Shown here in pieces: positions 24,368 through 36,068 of a stretch of DNA of 45,935 bases. The number at the start of each line of letters is the position of its first letter. Position 1 is the first letter of the stretch. This DNA comes from Thermoanaerobaculia bacterium. Lineage in GTDB: Bacteria; Acidobacteriota; Thermoanaerobaculia; Multivoradales; JAHEKO01. The notes below the pieces were generated by a model. That model searched no databases and had not been told where the DNA came from. It worked only from the letters and a program-made list of their open reading frames with translations. The stretch is from assembly GCA_947259195.1 (NCBI GenBank), contig CAMYLC010000179.1, forward strand, positions 1-45,935, read 5' to 3'. The position numbers and the translations under genes were made by a program.

Positions 24368-27300
24368 ATGAATCTCACCAAGCACTCTCTCAAGAACCCT
24401 TCGGGAGTGGCGGTTGGAGTGGCCATCATCGTCGTTTTTGGCCTGTTTAGTCTTACCAAGCTGCCGGTCCAGCTGTTCCCCGATATCGAGCGACCGCAGA
24501 TCTCTATCTGGACCGGTTGGCGGGCCGCCTCGCCCAGCGAGGTGGAATCCGAGCTTCTCGAGCCACAAGAAGACGTTCTGGAGGGTCTACCGGGCCTGCA
24601 GGAGATGAACGCCAACGCCAATCCGGGCGGCAGCTGGATCAATCTGACGTTCGACCTCGAGACCGACATGCAGGAGACGGTCATCGAGGTGATTAGCCGC
24701 CTCAATCGGCTGCCTCCGTTGCCGAGGGATGCCGATCCGCCGGTTCTGCAGCTCGGTGGCGGTGGTGGCGGCGGTGCCAACCAGGCGCTGAGCTGGTTCT
24801 TCATTCAGCTGCTGCCCGGCAACAACCGCCCCATCGAGAGTTACCAACGCTTCGTCGATGACGTGGTGGCAACGCGCATCGAGACCGTGCCCGGTGTTGC
24901 GGGAGTCGAGGTCATGGCGGGAGCTCCGGAAGAGCTGCAGATCCGCTTCGACCCCTACCGAGCAGCCCAGTTGGGGGTCCAGATCCCCGAGCTGGCCGCC
25001 ATCGCCGGCGGCGCAGATGATGTATCCGGTGGATTCGTGGATGTCGGCCGCCGCCAATACACGCTCCGATTCGCCGGTCGTTATCGTCCCGAGGAGCTCG
25101 CCGCCCTGGTCATCGAGTGGCGGGACGGGCGCCCGGTGCAGCTCGGAGATGTGGCCGACATCGAGATTCGTCGGGGAGATACCACCAACTATGCCCTTCA
25201 GAACAACAACCCGGCCATGGCGATTCGGGTCGACCGCGAGAGCGGTGCCAATGTCCTGGAGGCTCTGAACAACGTCAAGAAGGTGGTGGCCGAGCTCAGG
25301 GACGGTCCGCTAGCGGAACAGGGCCTGACCATCGCCCAGAGCTTCGACGCCTCGGTCTTCATCTATCGGGCCATCGGACTGGTGACCAGCAACCTCGCCC
25401 TCGGCATCCTCCTGGCTGTGGGAATCCTCTGGTGGTTCCTGCGGCGCATTCGGGCGACGCTACTGGTGGCCATCGCCATTCCCATCTCCCTGTTGGGCAC
25501 CTTCGTGGTGCTCAATCTGGCCGATAGGACCCTCAATGTCATCTCCCTGGCTGGCCTTGCCTTCGCGGTGGGAATGGTGCTGGACGCGGCGATCGTGGTG
25601 TTGGAGAACATCGTGCGGCTGAGGGAGGAAGGGCACGACGCCCATGAGAGTGCCTACCTGGGCAGCAGCCAGGTCTGGGGGGCCTTGCTGGCCTCGACGG
25701 CTACGACCGTCGCCATCTTCCTGCCGGTCATCTTTCTCAAGGACGTGGAGGGGCAGCTGTTCGCCGATCTGGCCCTGACCATCGCCATCGCGGTGACGAT
25801 CTCTCTCCTGGTGGCGGTGACGATCCTGCCATCGGCGGCCAAGAAGTGGTTGCCGCAGAAGGGGCTGGAGGACACCCACGCCAGCTTCTGGAACCGCCTC
25901 GCCGAGGGGATTACCCGGCTCACGGATCCGCCCACCCGCCGCCTGATCCTGATCGCGCTGCTGATGTCGATCCCGGTGATCACGACCTGGATGCTGATCC
26001 CGAAGCTCGACTATCTGCCGCCGGTGAAGCGGGATGCGGTCGATGCCTATTTCAACTTCCCTCCCGGAGCGAATATCGAGACCATCGAGTCCGAGATCAT
26101 CGACGTCATGGTCGAACGACTGCGGCCCTACATGGATGGAGACAAGGAGCCGGCGCTCAAGAACTACTACGTTCTCCTCTGGCCCGGTGGCGGCACGATC
26201 GGAGTGCGGGCCAAGGATCAGGGCCGCGTCAAGCAGCTCGAGGCTATCGTGCGTGACGAGGTGGTGGCCGGTTTCCCGGATACGCAAGCCTTTGTTTTTC
26301 AGGGCAATCTCTTCGGCGGCTTCGGAGGAGGTCGCAACATCGCGATGCATCTGCAGTCGTCCGACGTCGAGGGTCTCCTGGAAGCCGCCCGCCTCGGAAT
26401 GGAGCGAGTGGAAGAAGAGATTCCGGGTGCGCAGGTTCAACCCTGGCCCGGAACGGAGATGGCAGAGCCCGAGCTCCGACTCCACCCTGATGACCGGCGA
26501 ATCCTCGAAGTGGGGTGGACGCGAGCCAGAGTGGCCGGCATCGTGCGCGCCATGGGGGATGGTCTGTTCGTCGGGGAGCACTTCGATGGTGAGAAGAGGA
26601 TGGACATCATTCTTCGTGCCGATGGTTGGAGCAACCCGGAAGAGCTGGCGGGCATCCCGGTAGCGACGCCGGCAGGAGGCGTCGTTCAAATCGGCGAGCT
26701 GGTGGACATCGAGCGCACCGTCGGGCCGAGCAGCCTGCACCGGATCGACCGACGACGAACCGTCACCCTCAATGTCACACCCCCCGAAGGCCTGTCGCTG
26801 CAGGAAGCGCTGACCGCCTTGCAGGAGGAGGTGGAGCCGGAGCTCCAGGCTCAGCTGCCTCCCGACGGAGTGATTCAGTACGCCGGCGGTGCCGACAGCC
26901 TGCGTAACGCCGTCAGAAACATGTCCGAGAACTTCCTGGTGGCCCTGTTGGTCCTCTTCCTGTTGATGAGCGCCCTGTTCGGCTCCATGAGAGACAGCCT
27001 GTTGGTCGTACTGGCGATCCCGTTGGCAACCGTCGGCGGAGTCGTAGCACTCCGGTTGCTGAATCTGTTGACCTTCCAGCCGCTGGATCTGTTGACCATG
27101 ATCGGCTTCATCATTCTGCTGGGCCTGGTGGTGAACAACGCGATCCTGCTGGTGCATCAGACGCGGACCGCGGAACGCGAGGGAATCAGTCGACGCGGCG
27201 CGGTCTCCCAGGCGCTTCGCCTTCGCATGCGACCCATCTTCATGAGCACGCTGACCAGCATCTTCGGCATGCTGCCGCTGTTGCTGATGCCGGGTGCCGG

Positions 27301-27475
27301 TAGCGCCATCTACCGCGGCCTGGCGGCGGTGATCGTGGGCGGAATGAGCGTCAGCACGATCTTTACCCTGCTGCTTCTGCCCAGCCTCCTGAGGCTCGGC
27401 GAGCCGGCCCGTGTTTCGCGGCTGCGGCTGAAGATAGACCAGACCGAGCCTGTCGATTTGCGACAGGCCTCATGA
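24368..27475 (+). CDS. RND family efflux transporter permease
   Basis: The 1035-residue protein has the full AcrB-like length and two-fold layout. A first helix (SGVAVGVAIIVVFGLFSL) is followed by a large periplasmic domain with PGVAGVEVMAG and FDPYRAAQLGV. A helix bundle at about 335-540 includes GLAFAVGMVLDAAIVVLENI, the proton-relay helix. A second periplasmic domain and a last bundle (LLTMIGFIILLGLVVNNAIL) complete it. The relay helix shows one acidic residue (VLDAAIVV) where AcrB has two. The ATG at 24368 is preferred over TTG 24338. The adaptor gene follows 30 bases downstream, but no outer-membrane channel gene is in the window. Drug, metal or lipid substrate cannot be read from sequence. 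Confidence 0.9.
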   Translation: MNLTKHSLKNPSGVAVGVAIIVVFGLFSLTKLPVQLFPDIERPQISIWTGWRAASPSEVESELLEPQEDVLEGLPGLQEMNANANPGGSWINLTFDLETDMQETVIEVISRLNRLPPLPRDADPPVLQLGGGGGGGANQALSWFFIQLLPGNNRPIESYQRFVDDVVATRIETVPGVAGVEVMAGAPEELQIRFDPYRAAQLGVQIPELAAIAGGADDVSGGFVDVGRRQYTLRFAGRYRPEELAALVIEWRDGRPVQLGDVADIEIRRGDTTNYALQNNNPAMAIRVDRESGANVLEALNNVKKVVAELRDGPLAEQGLTIAQSFDASVFIYRAIGLVTSNLALGILLAVGILWWFLRRIRATLLVAIAIPISLLGTFVVLNLADRTLNVISLAGLAFAVGMVLDAAIVVLENIVRLREEGHDAHESAYLGSSQVWGALLASTATTVAIFLPVIFLKDVEGQLFADLALTIAIAVTISLLVAVTILPSAAKKWLPQKGLEDTHASFWNRLAEGITRLTDPPTRRLILIALLMSIPVITTWMLIPKLDYLPPVKRDAVDAYFNFPPGANIETIESEIIDVMVERLRPYMDGDKEPALKNYYVLLWPGGGTIGVRAKDQGRVKQLEAIVRDEVVAGFPDTQAFVFQGNLFGGFGGGRNIAMHLQSSDVEGLLEAARLGMERVEEEIPGAQVQPWPGTEMAEPELRLHPDDRRILEVGWTRARVAGIVRAMGDGLFVGEHFDGEKRMDIILRADGWSNPEELAGIPVATPAGGVVQIGELVDIERTVGPSSLHRIDRRRTVTLNVTPPEGLSLQEALTALQEEVEPELQAQLPPDGVIQYAGGADSLRNAVRNMSENFLVALLVLFLLMSALFGSMRDSLLVVLAIPLATVGGVVALRLLNLLTFQPLDLLTMIGFIILLGLVVNNAILLVHQTRTAEREGISRRGAVSQALRLRMRPIFMSTLTSIFGMLPLLLMPGAGSAIYRGLAAVIVGGMSVSTIFTLLLLPSLLRLGEPARVSRLRLKIDQTEPVDLRQAS

Positions 27476-27505
27476 CTCGAGGACGAGAGACTGGAGCGAA
27501 CACCC

Positions 27506-28591
27506 ATGTCGATCAAGATACGAATCGCAGGTAGCCTCGGCACCTTGGCGTTGGTACTTCTCGCGACCGGTGCAGCCCTGGGACAGGAAGGTCCTCCCCC
27601 AGCCCCGGTGCAAGTGGGCTACGCCCTGGAGCAGGAAATGGCTCCTTATGTATGGGTTCCAGGAACCGTGGTCAGCCGCAACGTAGCTCCCATCGCCACC
27701 CAGGTGGCGGGCCAGTTGAACTGGGTTGCGGAGGTCGGTGATCGACTCGAGAAGGGCCAGGCCGTGGCGCGCATCGACGATGCTTCTCTGCAGCTCCAGC
27801 TGAGAAACGACGAGGCCACCATCAAGAGTTTGAAGGCGCAGCTGACCTATCTCGACCAGCAGTTGGAGCGCTTGACGCGCCTGACCGAGCAGCAGGTGCT
27901 GCCGGCCAATGATCTGGAAGAGGCCCAGTCGCAGCACCAGGCTGTGGAGCAGGAGTTGGTGCAGGCCAAGGTTGGCCGCGAGCGGACACTCTACGAGTTG
28001 GACCGCACCAGGGTAAAGGCTCCCTTTTCCGGTGAGGTTGTGCGCCGCTTGCAGCAGCCAGGCAGCTACAGCTCGGTGGGGGAGGAGGTGGTCTTCCTGG
28101 TCGATACGGCGCAGGTCGAAGTGCAGGCTCAGGCTCCCCTGTCCGTCGCTCCTCACCTGAGCGAGGGGATGGTGGTCACCGTCGATTCCGCAGGTCGGCA
28201 GATGCAGGGTACGTTGCGCCGCATCATCGCGGTGGGAGATCAGCGCTCGCGCATGTTCGAGATCAGGGTGGCACTGGGTAACGAGCCTTCCATCGTCGGT
28301 ACTGCGGTGCGCGTCGCCCTACCGACCGATCGGTCGCGGCGGGTTCTCGCCGTGCCAAGAGACGCCTTGATCCTGCGCAGTGAGGGGATCTATGTCTTCA
28401 AGGTCACCGCAGGCGGGACGGCCGAGAGGGTGACGGTCAAGACGGGCATGGGCCACGATTCCCTCATCGAGGTGAGTGGCGACCTGGGCTCGGGTGACAC
28501 GATCGTGGTGCGTGGCGGCGAGCGCCTGAGGCCGGGACAGGCGGTGAGCATCGCCTCGGGTGGTGATGTCGCCGGCTCGCCCGCCGGCTAG
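27506..28591 (+). CDS. RND efflux periplasmic adaptor (membrane fusion protein)
   Basis: The 361-residue protein has a signal peptide (LGTLALVLLATGAALGQ) and the adaptor architecture. A lipoyl/barrel half is at about 50-95 (VAPIATQVAGQLNWVAEVGDRLEKGQAVARIDD), with a helical hairpin at about 100-165. The second lipoyl half, RVKAPFSGEVVRRLQQPGSY, is followed by a beta-barrel and membrane-proximal domain. The adaptor bridges the inner-membrane pump to an outer-membrane channel. It lies after the pump gene, whereas the adaptor more often comes first. The final TAG overlaps the opposite-strand TAG of the peroxiredoxin gene at CTAG 28588-28591. Confidence 0.9.
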   Translation: MSIKIRIAGSLGTLALVLLATGAALGQEGPPPAPVQVGYALEQEMAPYVWVPGTVVSRNVAPIATQVAGQLNWVAEVGDRLEKGQAVARIDDASLQLQLRNDEATIKSLKAQLTYLDQQLERLTRLTEQQVLPANDLEEAQSQHQAVEQELVQAKVGRERTLYELDRTRVKAPFSGEVVRRLQQPGSYSSVGEEVVFLVDTAQVEVQAQAPLSVAPHLSEGMVVTVDSAGRQMQGTLRRIIAVGDQRSRMFEIRVALGNEPSIVGTAVRVALPTDRSRRVLAVPRDALILRSEGIYVFKVTAGGTAERVTVKTGMGHDSLIEVSGDLGSGDTIVVRGGERLRPGQAVSIASGGDVAGSPAG

Positions 28592-29058
28592 ATTGCCGCT
28601 GTTAGTGCTTCGAGCACCTTCTCAGGGTGGTCCGCCGCTTTTGGGACCCGACGCCAGTGCTTCTTTACCGTGCCGTCAGGCCCGATCCACACCGTGGATC
28701 GAATCACCCCTTGCACGGTCTTGCCGTACATCTTCTTCTCACCGAAGGCCTCGTAGCGGGTCATCACCTTCCGATCGAGATCGGACAACAGGTCGAAGTT
28801 GAGCGTGTACTTGTCGATGAACTTCTGGTGGCTTTCGGGGCTGTCTGGTGAGACGCCCAGGATCACGGCACCAAGTGCCATGATCTCCGTGTTGAAGTCA
28901 CGGAAGCCACAGGCTTCTTTGGTGCAACCAGGCGTGTCGTCCTTCGGGTAGAAGTAGAGGATGACATTCTTGCCCCGAAGGTCGTCGAGCGAGATCTCTT
29001 CGCCATCCTGATTCGTCATTGTAAACGCCGGTGCTGCCTTGCCCTCCTGAATCGCCAT
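28588..29058 (-). CDS. bcp: Thioredoxin-dependent peroxiredoxin, BCP/PrxQ type
   Basis: The 156-residue protein has the BCP pattern YFYPKDDTPGCTKEACGFRD with peroxidatic Cys45 and a second Cys at 50, the spacing of atypical 2-Cys members. It continues LGVSPDSPESHQKFIDKY, NFDLLSDLDRKV and RSTVWIGPDGTVKKHWRRV. It reduces hydrogen peroxide and alkyl hydroperoxides with thioredoxin, in the cytoplasm. ATG 29056-29058 is chosen because AGGAGA lies six bases upstream; the longer frame has no family similarity. Its stop shares CTAG with the stop of the convergent adaptor gene. Confidence 0.93.
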   Translation of the reverse strand: MAIQEGKAAPAFTMTNQDGEEISLDDLRGKNVILYFYPKDDTPGCTKEACGFRDFNTEIMALGAVILGVSPDSPESHQKFIDKYTLNFDLLSDLDRKVMTRYEAFGEKKMYGKTVQGVIRSTVWIGPDGTVKKHWRRVPKAADHPEKVLEALTAAI

Positions 29059-29169
29059 CGAGGTTCTCCTATGTGGGTACGAGAAGAGAATACTCGACTC
29101 CGTGGAATGGGAGAAACTCCAGGAGCCAAACAATAGTTCAATTCCGACGGCGGTGTGGTTTACGGGCAA

Positions 29170-30333
29170 CTACCCTACTTGGTTCTTTGCATGCCATGCC
29201 TCGAGGACCTTCGCTTCGAGCTCAGGAGGGCAGCCAGCCTTGGGGGCCGCTCTTCGTTCATCAGGCAGAGAGTTCCAATACTCGACGGTGGCCACCGCGG
29301 TGTCGGCCAGAGGCCGAAAGGTGAGGCCCGCCGCCAGGGCCCGGTCGATGTTCGACGAGCTGAAGCCGGCATATTCACCGACAGGTGGTACCCAAACGGT
29401 CATGTGCATCCACGCCTGAACCGCGCTCTCTTCGAGAAAGTCGGCATCGACCCAGGTGAAGGAGATCTCGTTGTCTACCGTGGCGCGGATTCCATAGAGC
29501 ATGCCGGCGATGCTCATCGGCGAGCGTGGACCAACGCCGTTGAAGTCCCCGGTCGTCCCGTTCTCGACCAGCCGGATGTACCACTCCCCGAGATCTCGGC
29601 AGTCGATGAACTGCACCGGATCCGACGGTTTGCCCGGTGCCATGACCTCTCCGCCTTCATGAATCCGCACCGGCCAGTAGGTAAATCTGTCGGAGTAGTC
29701 ACCAGGGCCGACGATGAGGCCGGGCCGAACGACGCAGTAGCGGTCGGGGAATGCTCTGCGGACCTCAGCCTCGCAGCGTGCCTTCAACGGTCCGTAGTTC
29801 TCACCGGTGATGTCCTTGGTGGTGAGCACCTTGGCCTCGTCCTCGGGCGAGATCTGGCCTGTGGGGGCCGTTTCGTCGGCATCTGGCGTCGCGCTGTCAG
29901 CGTAGGCTGAGATGGAGGACGTGAAGAGATAGAAGTCGGCCGCGCCGGCGAGCATGCCTGCCGACTCGATGACCCAACGCGGGATCGAGGCGGTGTTGTC
30001 GACGACCGCGTCCCAGGAGCGACCTCCATCGACTTCGGCCTCGAGCGAGGACATGTCGTCGTTGCGGTCGCCCCTGAGCTTCTCGAGGTCTGGGAAGAGG
30101 TGCGTGTTGGTCTTACCCCGGTTGAAGAGCGTCACCTCATGACCTCGCGCGACAGCGTACTCCACCAGCGGTGGACCGATCAGCCCGGTGCCGCCGAGAA
30201 CCAGAATCTTCAGTGGTTTGGCAGCCTTTTCTGTTTCGGCTCTGGCGGCTCGAGCCTTTCTGGTCAGGCCGAGGCCGACTACGCCCCCTGCCAGGAGGGA
30301 CAGCTGCACGAAGTCTCTGCGGGAGGTGGTCAT
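29170..30333 (-). CDS. Tat-exported NAD-dependent epimerase/dehydratase-like protein
   Basis: The 387-residue protein starts MTTSRRDFVQLSLLAGGVVG, a twin-arginine signal, so it is probably exported folded. The mature part is an extended short-chain dehydrogenase Rossmann fold with LKILVLGGTGLIGPPLVEYA near 42 and FNRGK after the second strand. A SISAYADS segment and a YGPLKARCE motif stand in place of the catalytic YxxxK. A substrate domain follows (RPGLIVGPGDYSDRFTYW, VQFIDCRDLGEW). This resembles the NAD-dependent epimerases of the isoflavone-reductase-like branch. The start ATG has GAGGAG five bases upstream. It lies 53 bases after the radical SAM gene stop on the same strand, so an operon is possible. 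The substrate is unknown. Confidence 0.85.
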   Translation of the reverse strand: MTTSRRDFVQLSLLAGGVVGLGLTRKARAARAETEKAAKPLKILVLGGTGLIGPPLVEYAVARGHEVTLFNRGKTNTHLFPDLEKLRGDRNDDMSSLEAEVDGGRSWDAVVDNTASIPRWVIESAGMLAGAADFYLFTSSISAYADSATPDADETAPTGQISPEDEAKVLTTKDITGENYGPLKARCEAEVRRAFPDRYCVVRPGLIVGPGDYSDRFTYWPVRIHEGGEVMAPGKPSDPVQFIDCRDLGEWYIRLVENGTTGDFNGVGPRSPMSIAGMLYGIRATVDNEISFTWVDADFLEESAVQAWMHMTVWVPPVGEYAGFSSSNIDRALAAGLTFRPLADTAVATVEYWNSLPDERRAAPKAGCPPELEAKVLEAWHAKNQVG

Positions 30334-30386
30334 GGAAGCTCCTCTTTTTCTATGTTGTTTCGAGTCTCCTTCAGTTGGGTATCCTG

Positions 30387-31433
30387 TCACCAAAGTCGGA
30401 GTTGGTGGTCATCGGCTCGACGAAAGCTGGATATGGACAAAGCCGGGCCGGGGCCGTCCAGGCCATGCTGTTTACAGGCCGAGTCGAACAGCGCCTCGAT
30501 CTGATCGGAGAAGACCCCCTCTCCCCGCATCCGCCTGCCGAAGCGACTGTCGCTCAGCTGTCCGCCCCGCAGGGCGCGGATCCGGTTGAGTACCTTGTCT
30601 TGGGCGTCGGGGAAGTGCTGCTGGAGCCAGTTCTGAAACAGGCCACTCACGGCACCCGGTAGCTTGAGCATCAGCCAGATCGAGAAGACGGCACCCGCGT
30701 CTGCGGCGGCTTCGACAACAGCGGGAATCTCGTGATCGGTCAGCCCAGGGATAACCGGAGCCACCATGACGCCGCAGGGGATGCCTTGCGCCGTAAGCTG
30801 GCCGATGGCTCTCAGGCGCTCGCGGGGGTGGGAGGTGCGGGGTTCCATGACCCTTACGAGATCTCCGTTCAGGGTGGGGATTGACAGAGCGACCGAGGCC
30901 GCATCGAAGCGCGCCAGCTCGGCGAGCAGGTCCGTGTCACGGGTCACCAGGGCGTTCTTCGTGACGATGGAAACTGGATTGCGGTAGTGGGCCAGCGCCT
31001 CAAGACAGCGACGGGTGAGTTCCAGCTTGCGCTCGACGGGCTGGTAGGGATCGGTGGCGCCACTGATGCCCAGTACCTGGGGCCTCCATCTGGGGGAGCC
31101 GAGCTCGCGTCTGAGCAACTCGGGTGCATCCTCCTTGACCAGAATCCTCGTCTCGAAGTCGAGACCGGCCGAGAATCCCAGGTATTCGTGGTAGCTGCGG
31201 GCGTAGCAGTAGATACAACCGTGTTCACAGCCACGGTAGGGGTTGATGGAGGCATCGAAGGGGACATCCGGACTCTCGTTGCGGGCGATGATCGAGCGAC
31301 TGTCGTCGCGCAGAAACTGCGTCGGTACGCGATCAGGGGGAGCTACCTCGGAGATAACTGCGAGCTTTTCGAACCGACTCTGGGGATTGGTCGCAGCCCC
31401 TCGTCCGCGCAGCCCAGTCGGAGAATCAGCCAT
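30387..31433 (-). CDS. PA0069-family radical SAM protein
   Basis: The 348-residue protein has the radical SAM motif NPYRGCEHGCIYCYARSYHE with Cys69, Cys73 and Cys76, as in the spore-photoproduct-lyase-like PA0069 group. It continues ISGATDPYQPVERKLELTRR and VTKNALVTRD, then PGLTDHEIPAVVEAAADAG. The C-terminal region (RFGRRMRGEGVFSDQIEALF) is typical of the family. Members bind a [4Fe-4S] cluster and S-adenosylmethionine; the substrate is not established. The start is ATG 31431-31433 (MADSPTGLRGRGAATNP). A longer frame reaches 31667 through repeat DNA and is rejected. The ribosome-binding site is weak. Confidence 0.88.
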   Translation of the reverse strand: MADSPTGLRGRGAATNPQSRFEKLAVISEVAPPDRVPTQFLRDDSRSIIARNESPDVPFDASINPYRGCEHGCIYCYARSYHEYLGFSAGLDFETRILVKEDAPELLRRELGSPRWRPQVLGISGATDPYQPVERKLELTRRCLEALAHYRNPVSIVTKNALVTRDTDLLAELARFDAASVALSIPTLNGDLVRVMEPRTSHPRERLRAIGQLTAQGIPCGVMVAPVIPGLTDHEIPAVVEAAADAGAVFSIWLMLKLPGAVSGLFQNWLQQHFPDAQDKVLNRIRALRGGQLSDSRFGRRMRGEGVFSDQIEALFDSACKQHGLDGPGPALSISSFRRADDHQLRLW

Positions 31434-31501
31434 CGAGGCACAGTTTCTCACCAAGACAGGGTTGAGGCCTCCGGTCGTGCCTCCCGGCCGGTCCTTGAGG
31501 G

Positions 31502-31614
31502 CTTGGATCCTGGGTCCTGGGTCTTGAAAAAATGACCATCTTCTCGTAGAGATTCGTCCGGGTGATCCGCAGCCGGACGGCGTCGGCATTGTAGGGGAGC
31601 CCCTTGCGGGCTCC
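31502..31614 (+). repeat. Dispersed intergenic element, copy 2 (module A then full module B)
   Basis: 31502-31521 is identical to 1469-1488. The 60 bases at 31555-31614 differ from 43234-43293 at only six positions. Its 3' end forms a GGAGCCC/GGGCTCC hairpin with a short loop. It lies in the 292-bp region between the divergent radical SAM and DUF6982 genes. Confidence 0.8.
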
Positions 31615-31725
31615 CGCGGGATGGGGCAAGCCCCAGGACAGGCTTCGGTGGTGCGGGTCATAGCCAAGGAGGGCCACTCGGGGCATAATCAAGAAAATCG
31701 AGCAGGTTTGAGGGGAGGTACCCGT

Positions 31726-32112
31726 ATGCAATTCCAGGTCGTCGTCCACTACGCAGACGGCAGACTCGTGAAGGGCCAGGCAACCGACTTTTTCCCAAAC
31801 AAAGAGACCTTCCATATGATGGACAAGGACTCGCAGGAGACCAGTGAGGTCAAGGTTGCCGAGCTCAAAGGGATCTTCTTCGTCAAGACATTCGAGGGCA
31901 ATCCGACGCGCCGCGAGCGAAAGGACATGGAGAGGGCCGGAATGGGCAAGCGGATCCAGGTCAAGTTCAAGGATGGCGAGGTGCTGCTCGGCTACACTTC
32001 GGGCTACTCTCCGGATCGCCTGGGCTTCTTCGTCTTTCCCTCCGACCCAGACAGCAACAACGAGAAGGTCTTTGTGGTGACGGCCGCCACCGCGAATGTC
32101 TCCTTTTCATAG
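31726..32112 (+). CDS. DUF6982-type conserved protein
   Basis: The 128-residue protein has two related beta-rich halves: QVVVHYADGRLVKGQATDFF, VKVAELKGIFFVKTFEGNPT, then IQVKFKDGEVLLGYTSGY and GFFVFPSDPDSNNEKVFVVT. This matches the DUF6982 pattern I know from Acidobacteriota and Myxococcota, a cytoplasmic PilZ-neighbour type protein of unknown role. ATG 31726 is supported by AGGGGAGG six bases upstream. The next gene starts 74 bases on. No nucleotide-binding or catalytic motif is visible. Confidence 0.8.
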   Translation: MQFQVVVHYADGRLVKGQATDFFPNKETFHMMDKDSQETSEVKVAELKGIFFVKTFEGNPTRRERKDMERAGMGKRIQVKFKDGEVLLGYTSGYSPDRLGFFVFPSDPDSNNEKVFVVTAATANVSFS

Positions 32113-32186
32113 TTGAAGACTCGGCTCAGGAACGAGTCTCCTCTCCGCCGCCGCACGTATACTCAGGGCGACAAAGGAGGCTCCGT

Positions 32187-33128
32187 ATGCCCAGAAGCAA
32201 AATTCTCGCAATCCTGGCCCTCTACTGGGCGACCGCTGCTCTGGTCCAGGCGGCCTCCGTTGAGGAGGCTCGCCGGCTCTACCAGAACGGCGACGAGCTC
32301 GCGGCCCGGGGGGTGCTTATCGAGATTCTGGCTCTGGAGACGGATGAGACTGTCAGAGCCCAGGCCCTGGATCTCGTGGGAATGATCGCAGTGGACGACG
32401 GCGACCTGGATCTGGCAGCTGCAGTCTGGAAGAAGCTGATCAGTGACTTCCCGGATTCGCCAGAGGCAACAGAGGCCAAAACCAAGCTCTCGCTGTCTAC
32501 GGATTTAGGTGAGGCTCGTGCGGCGGTGCCCGAGGCAGACAGGGACGGTGCTCCGGCCGAAGCGGAAAAGACAGCACCAGCTCTGGAGCCAATGCCGGCT
32601 GTCAAGCCGGCCGATCGGGTCGCCTCGCAGCCCATGGAGGAGGCCGAGCCTGCCCTGGAGCCCGAACCTGCAGAGCCCGCTGCCCCGGCCGCCCCAAAGC
32701 AGCGAGCCCCGCAATCGGATCTCGTCCTGGTTGCGGGCCGCGGCAAGCCCCACGACGGCGCTCAGAGGGCCGCGGAGGTGATCATCGAGCACCTGCAGTC
32801 GAGAGGAGTCGCCGCCGAATCCGCCACCAAAGGGGTTCCTGTGGTCGAGAAGTCCACCATGGTGATACCGGCGCTGCTGAGGCAGGTCGAAGAGGAGGGT
32901 GCCAACGGCCTGCTGCTGGTGACCTCCAACTTCGAGAGCGTCGCCAAGGTCGTCGTCGAGTGTTATACCCCTGAGGGAGGCCTGGCCTGGAAGAAGAAGG
33001 TCACGGGTGGCACCGGTTGGAAGGGCAGGCCCTACTCTGCTTCCGGAATGAACGAGACCCTGGTGGAACGAGTTCTCGACAAGCTCGACGGGCAGGTAGG
33101 GGGACCCTGCCTAGAGATATCGGATTAG
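32187..33128 (+). CDS. Exported protein with TPR-like part and Pro/Ala/Glu-rich linker
   Basis: The 313-residue protein has a signal peptide (ILAILALYWATAALVQAAS) and a short helical repeat region at about 25-105 (EEARRLYQNGDELAARGVLI, LDLAAAVWKKLISDFPDSPE). An acidic Pro/Ala/Glu-rich linker covers about 110-170. A compact C-terminal domain spans about 175-310 (LVLVAGRGKPHDGAQRAAEV, VVECYTPEGGLAWKKKVTGG). The linker suggests that it spans the periplasm or reaches peptidoglycan. I do not recognise the C-terminal domain. AAAGGAGG lies nine bases before the ATG. It is convergent with the cystathionine beta-synthase gene, 14 bases apart. Confidence 0.7.
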   Translation: MPRSKILAILALYWATAALVQAASVEEARRLYQNGDELAARGVLIEILALETDETVRAQALDLVGMIAVDDGDLDLAAAVWKKLISDFPDSPEATEAKTKLSLSTDLGEARAAVPEADRDGAPAEAEKTAPALEPMPAVKPADRVASQPMEEAEPALEPEPAEPAAPAAPKQRAPQSDLVLVAGRGKPHDGAQRAAEVIIEHLQSRGVAAESATKGVPVVEKSTMVIPALLRQVEEEGANGLLLVTSNFESVAKVVVECYTPEGGLAWKKKVTGGTGWKGRPYSASGMNETLVERVLDKLDGQVGGPCLEISD

Positions 33129-33142
33129 AGTCGCGCCGAGGA

Positions 33143-34111
<969 letters not shown>

Positions 34112-34248
34112 GGGCCATTCCTCCTCTTCAGCTCTTGCTCTCGGCCTCGGAGTATAGCGTCAGCAACGCGCCCGCCCTGTTGTAGGATCCTCGAGTCTGG
34201 GCTGTGCTTACTGGCCCTGTCGGGCCGTCACGCTTTTGAGGGAGTCCA

Positions 34249-36018
<1,770 letters not shown>

Positions 36019-36024
36019 TATGGA

Positions 36025-36041
36025 ACCGGGCGTGACCCGGT
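36025..36041. other. Small hairpin after the DUF885 gene
   Basis: ACCGGG (36025-36030) and CCCGGT (36036-36041) form a 6-bp stem with a 5-base loop, seven bases after the stop codon. There is no T-tract, so it is more likely an mRNA-stabilising or processing hairpin than a terminator. Confidence 0.35.
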
Positions 36042-36068
36042 GAGACCCGAAGAAGAGTAGGCGCTATT

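Noticed and set aside
25460..27157. 565-codon minus-strand frame opposite the RND pump, rich in His, Gln and Asp
   Set aside because: The composition is what antisense of a transporter gives; the pump frame is fully conserved.
31434..31667. N-terminal extension of the radical SAM protein to 31667
   Set aside because: It would translate the dispersed intergenic repeat; family members start near MADSPTGLRGRG.
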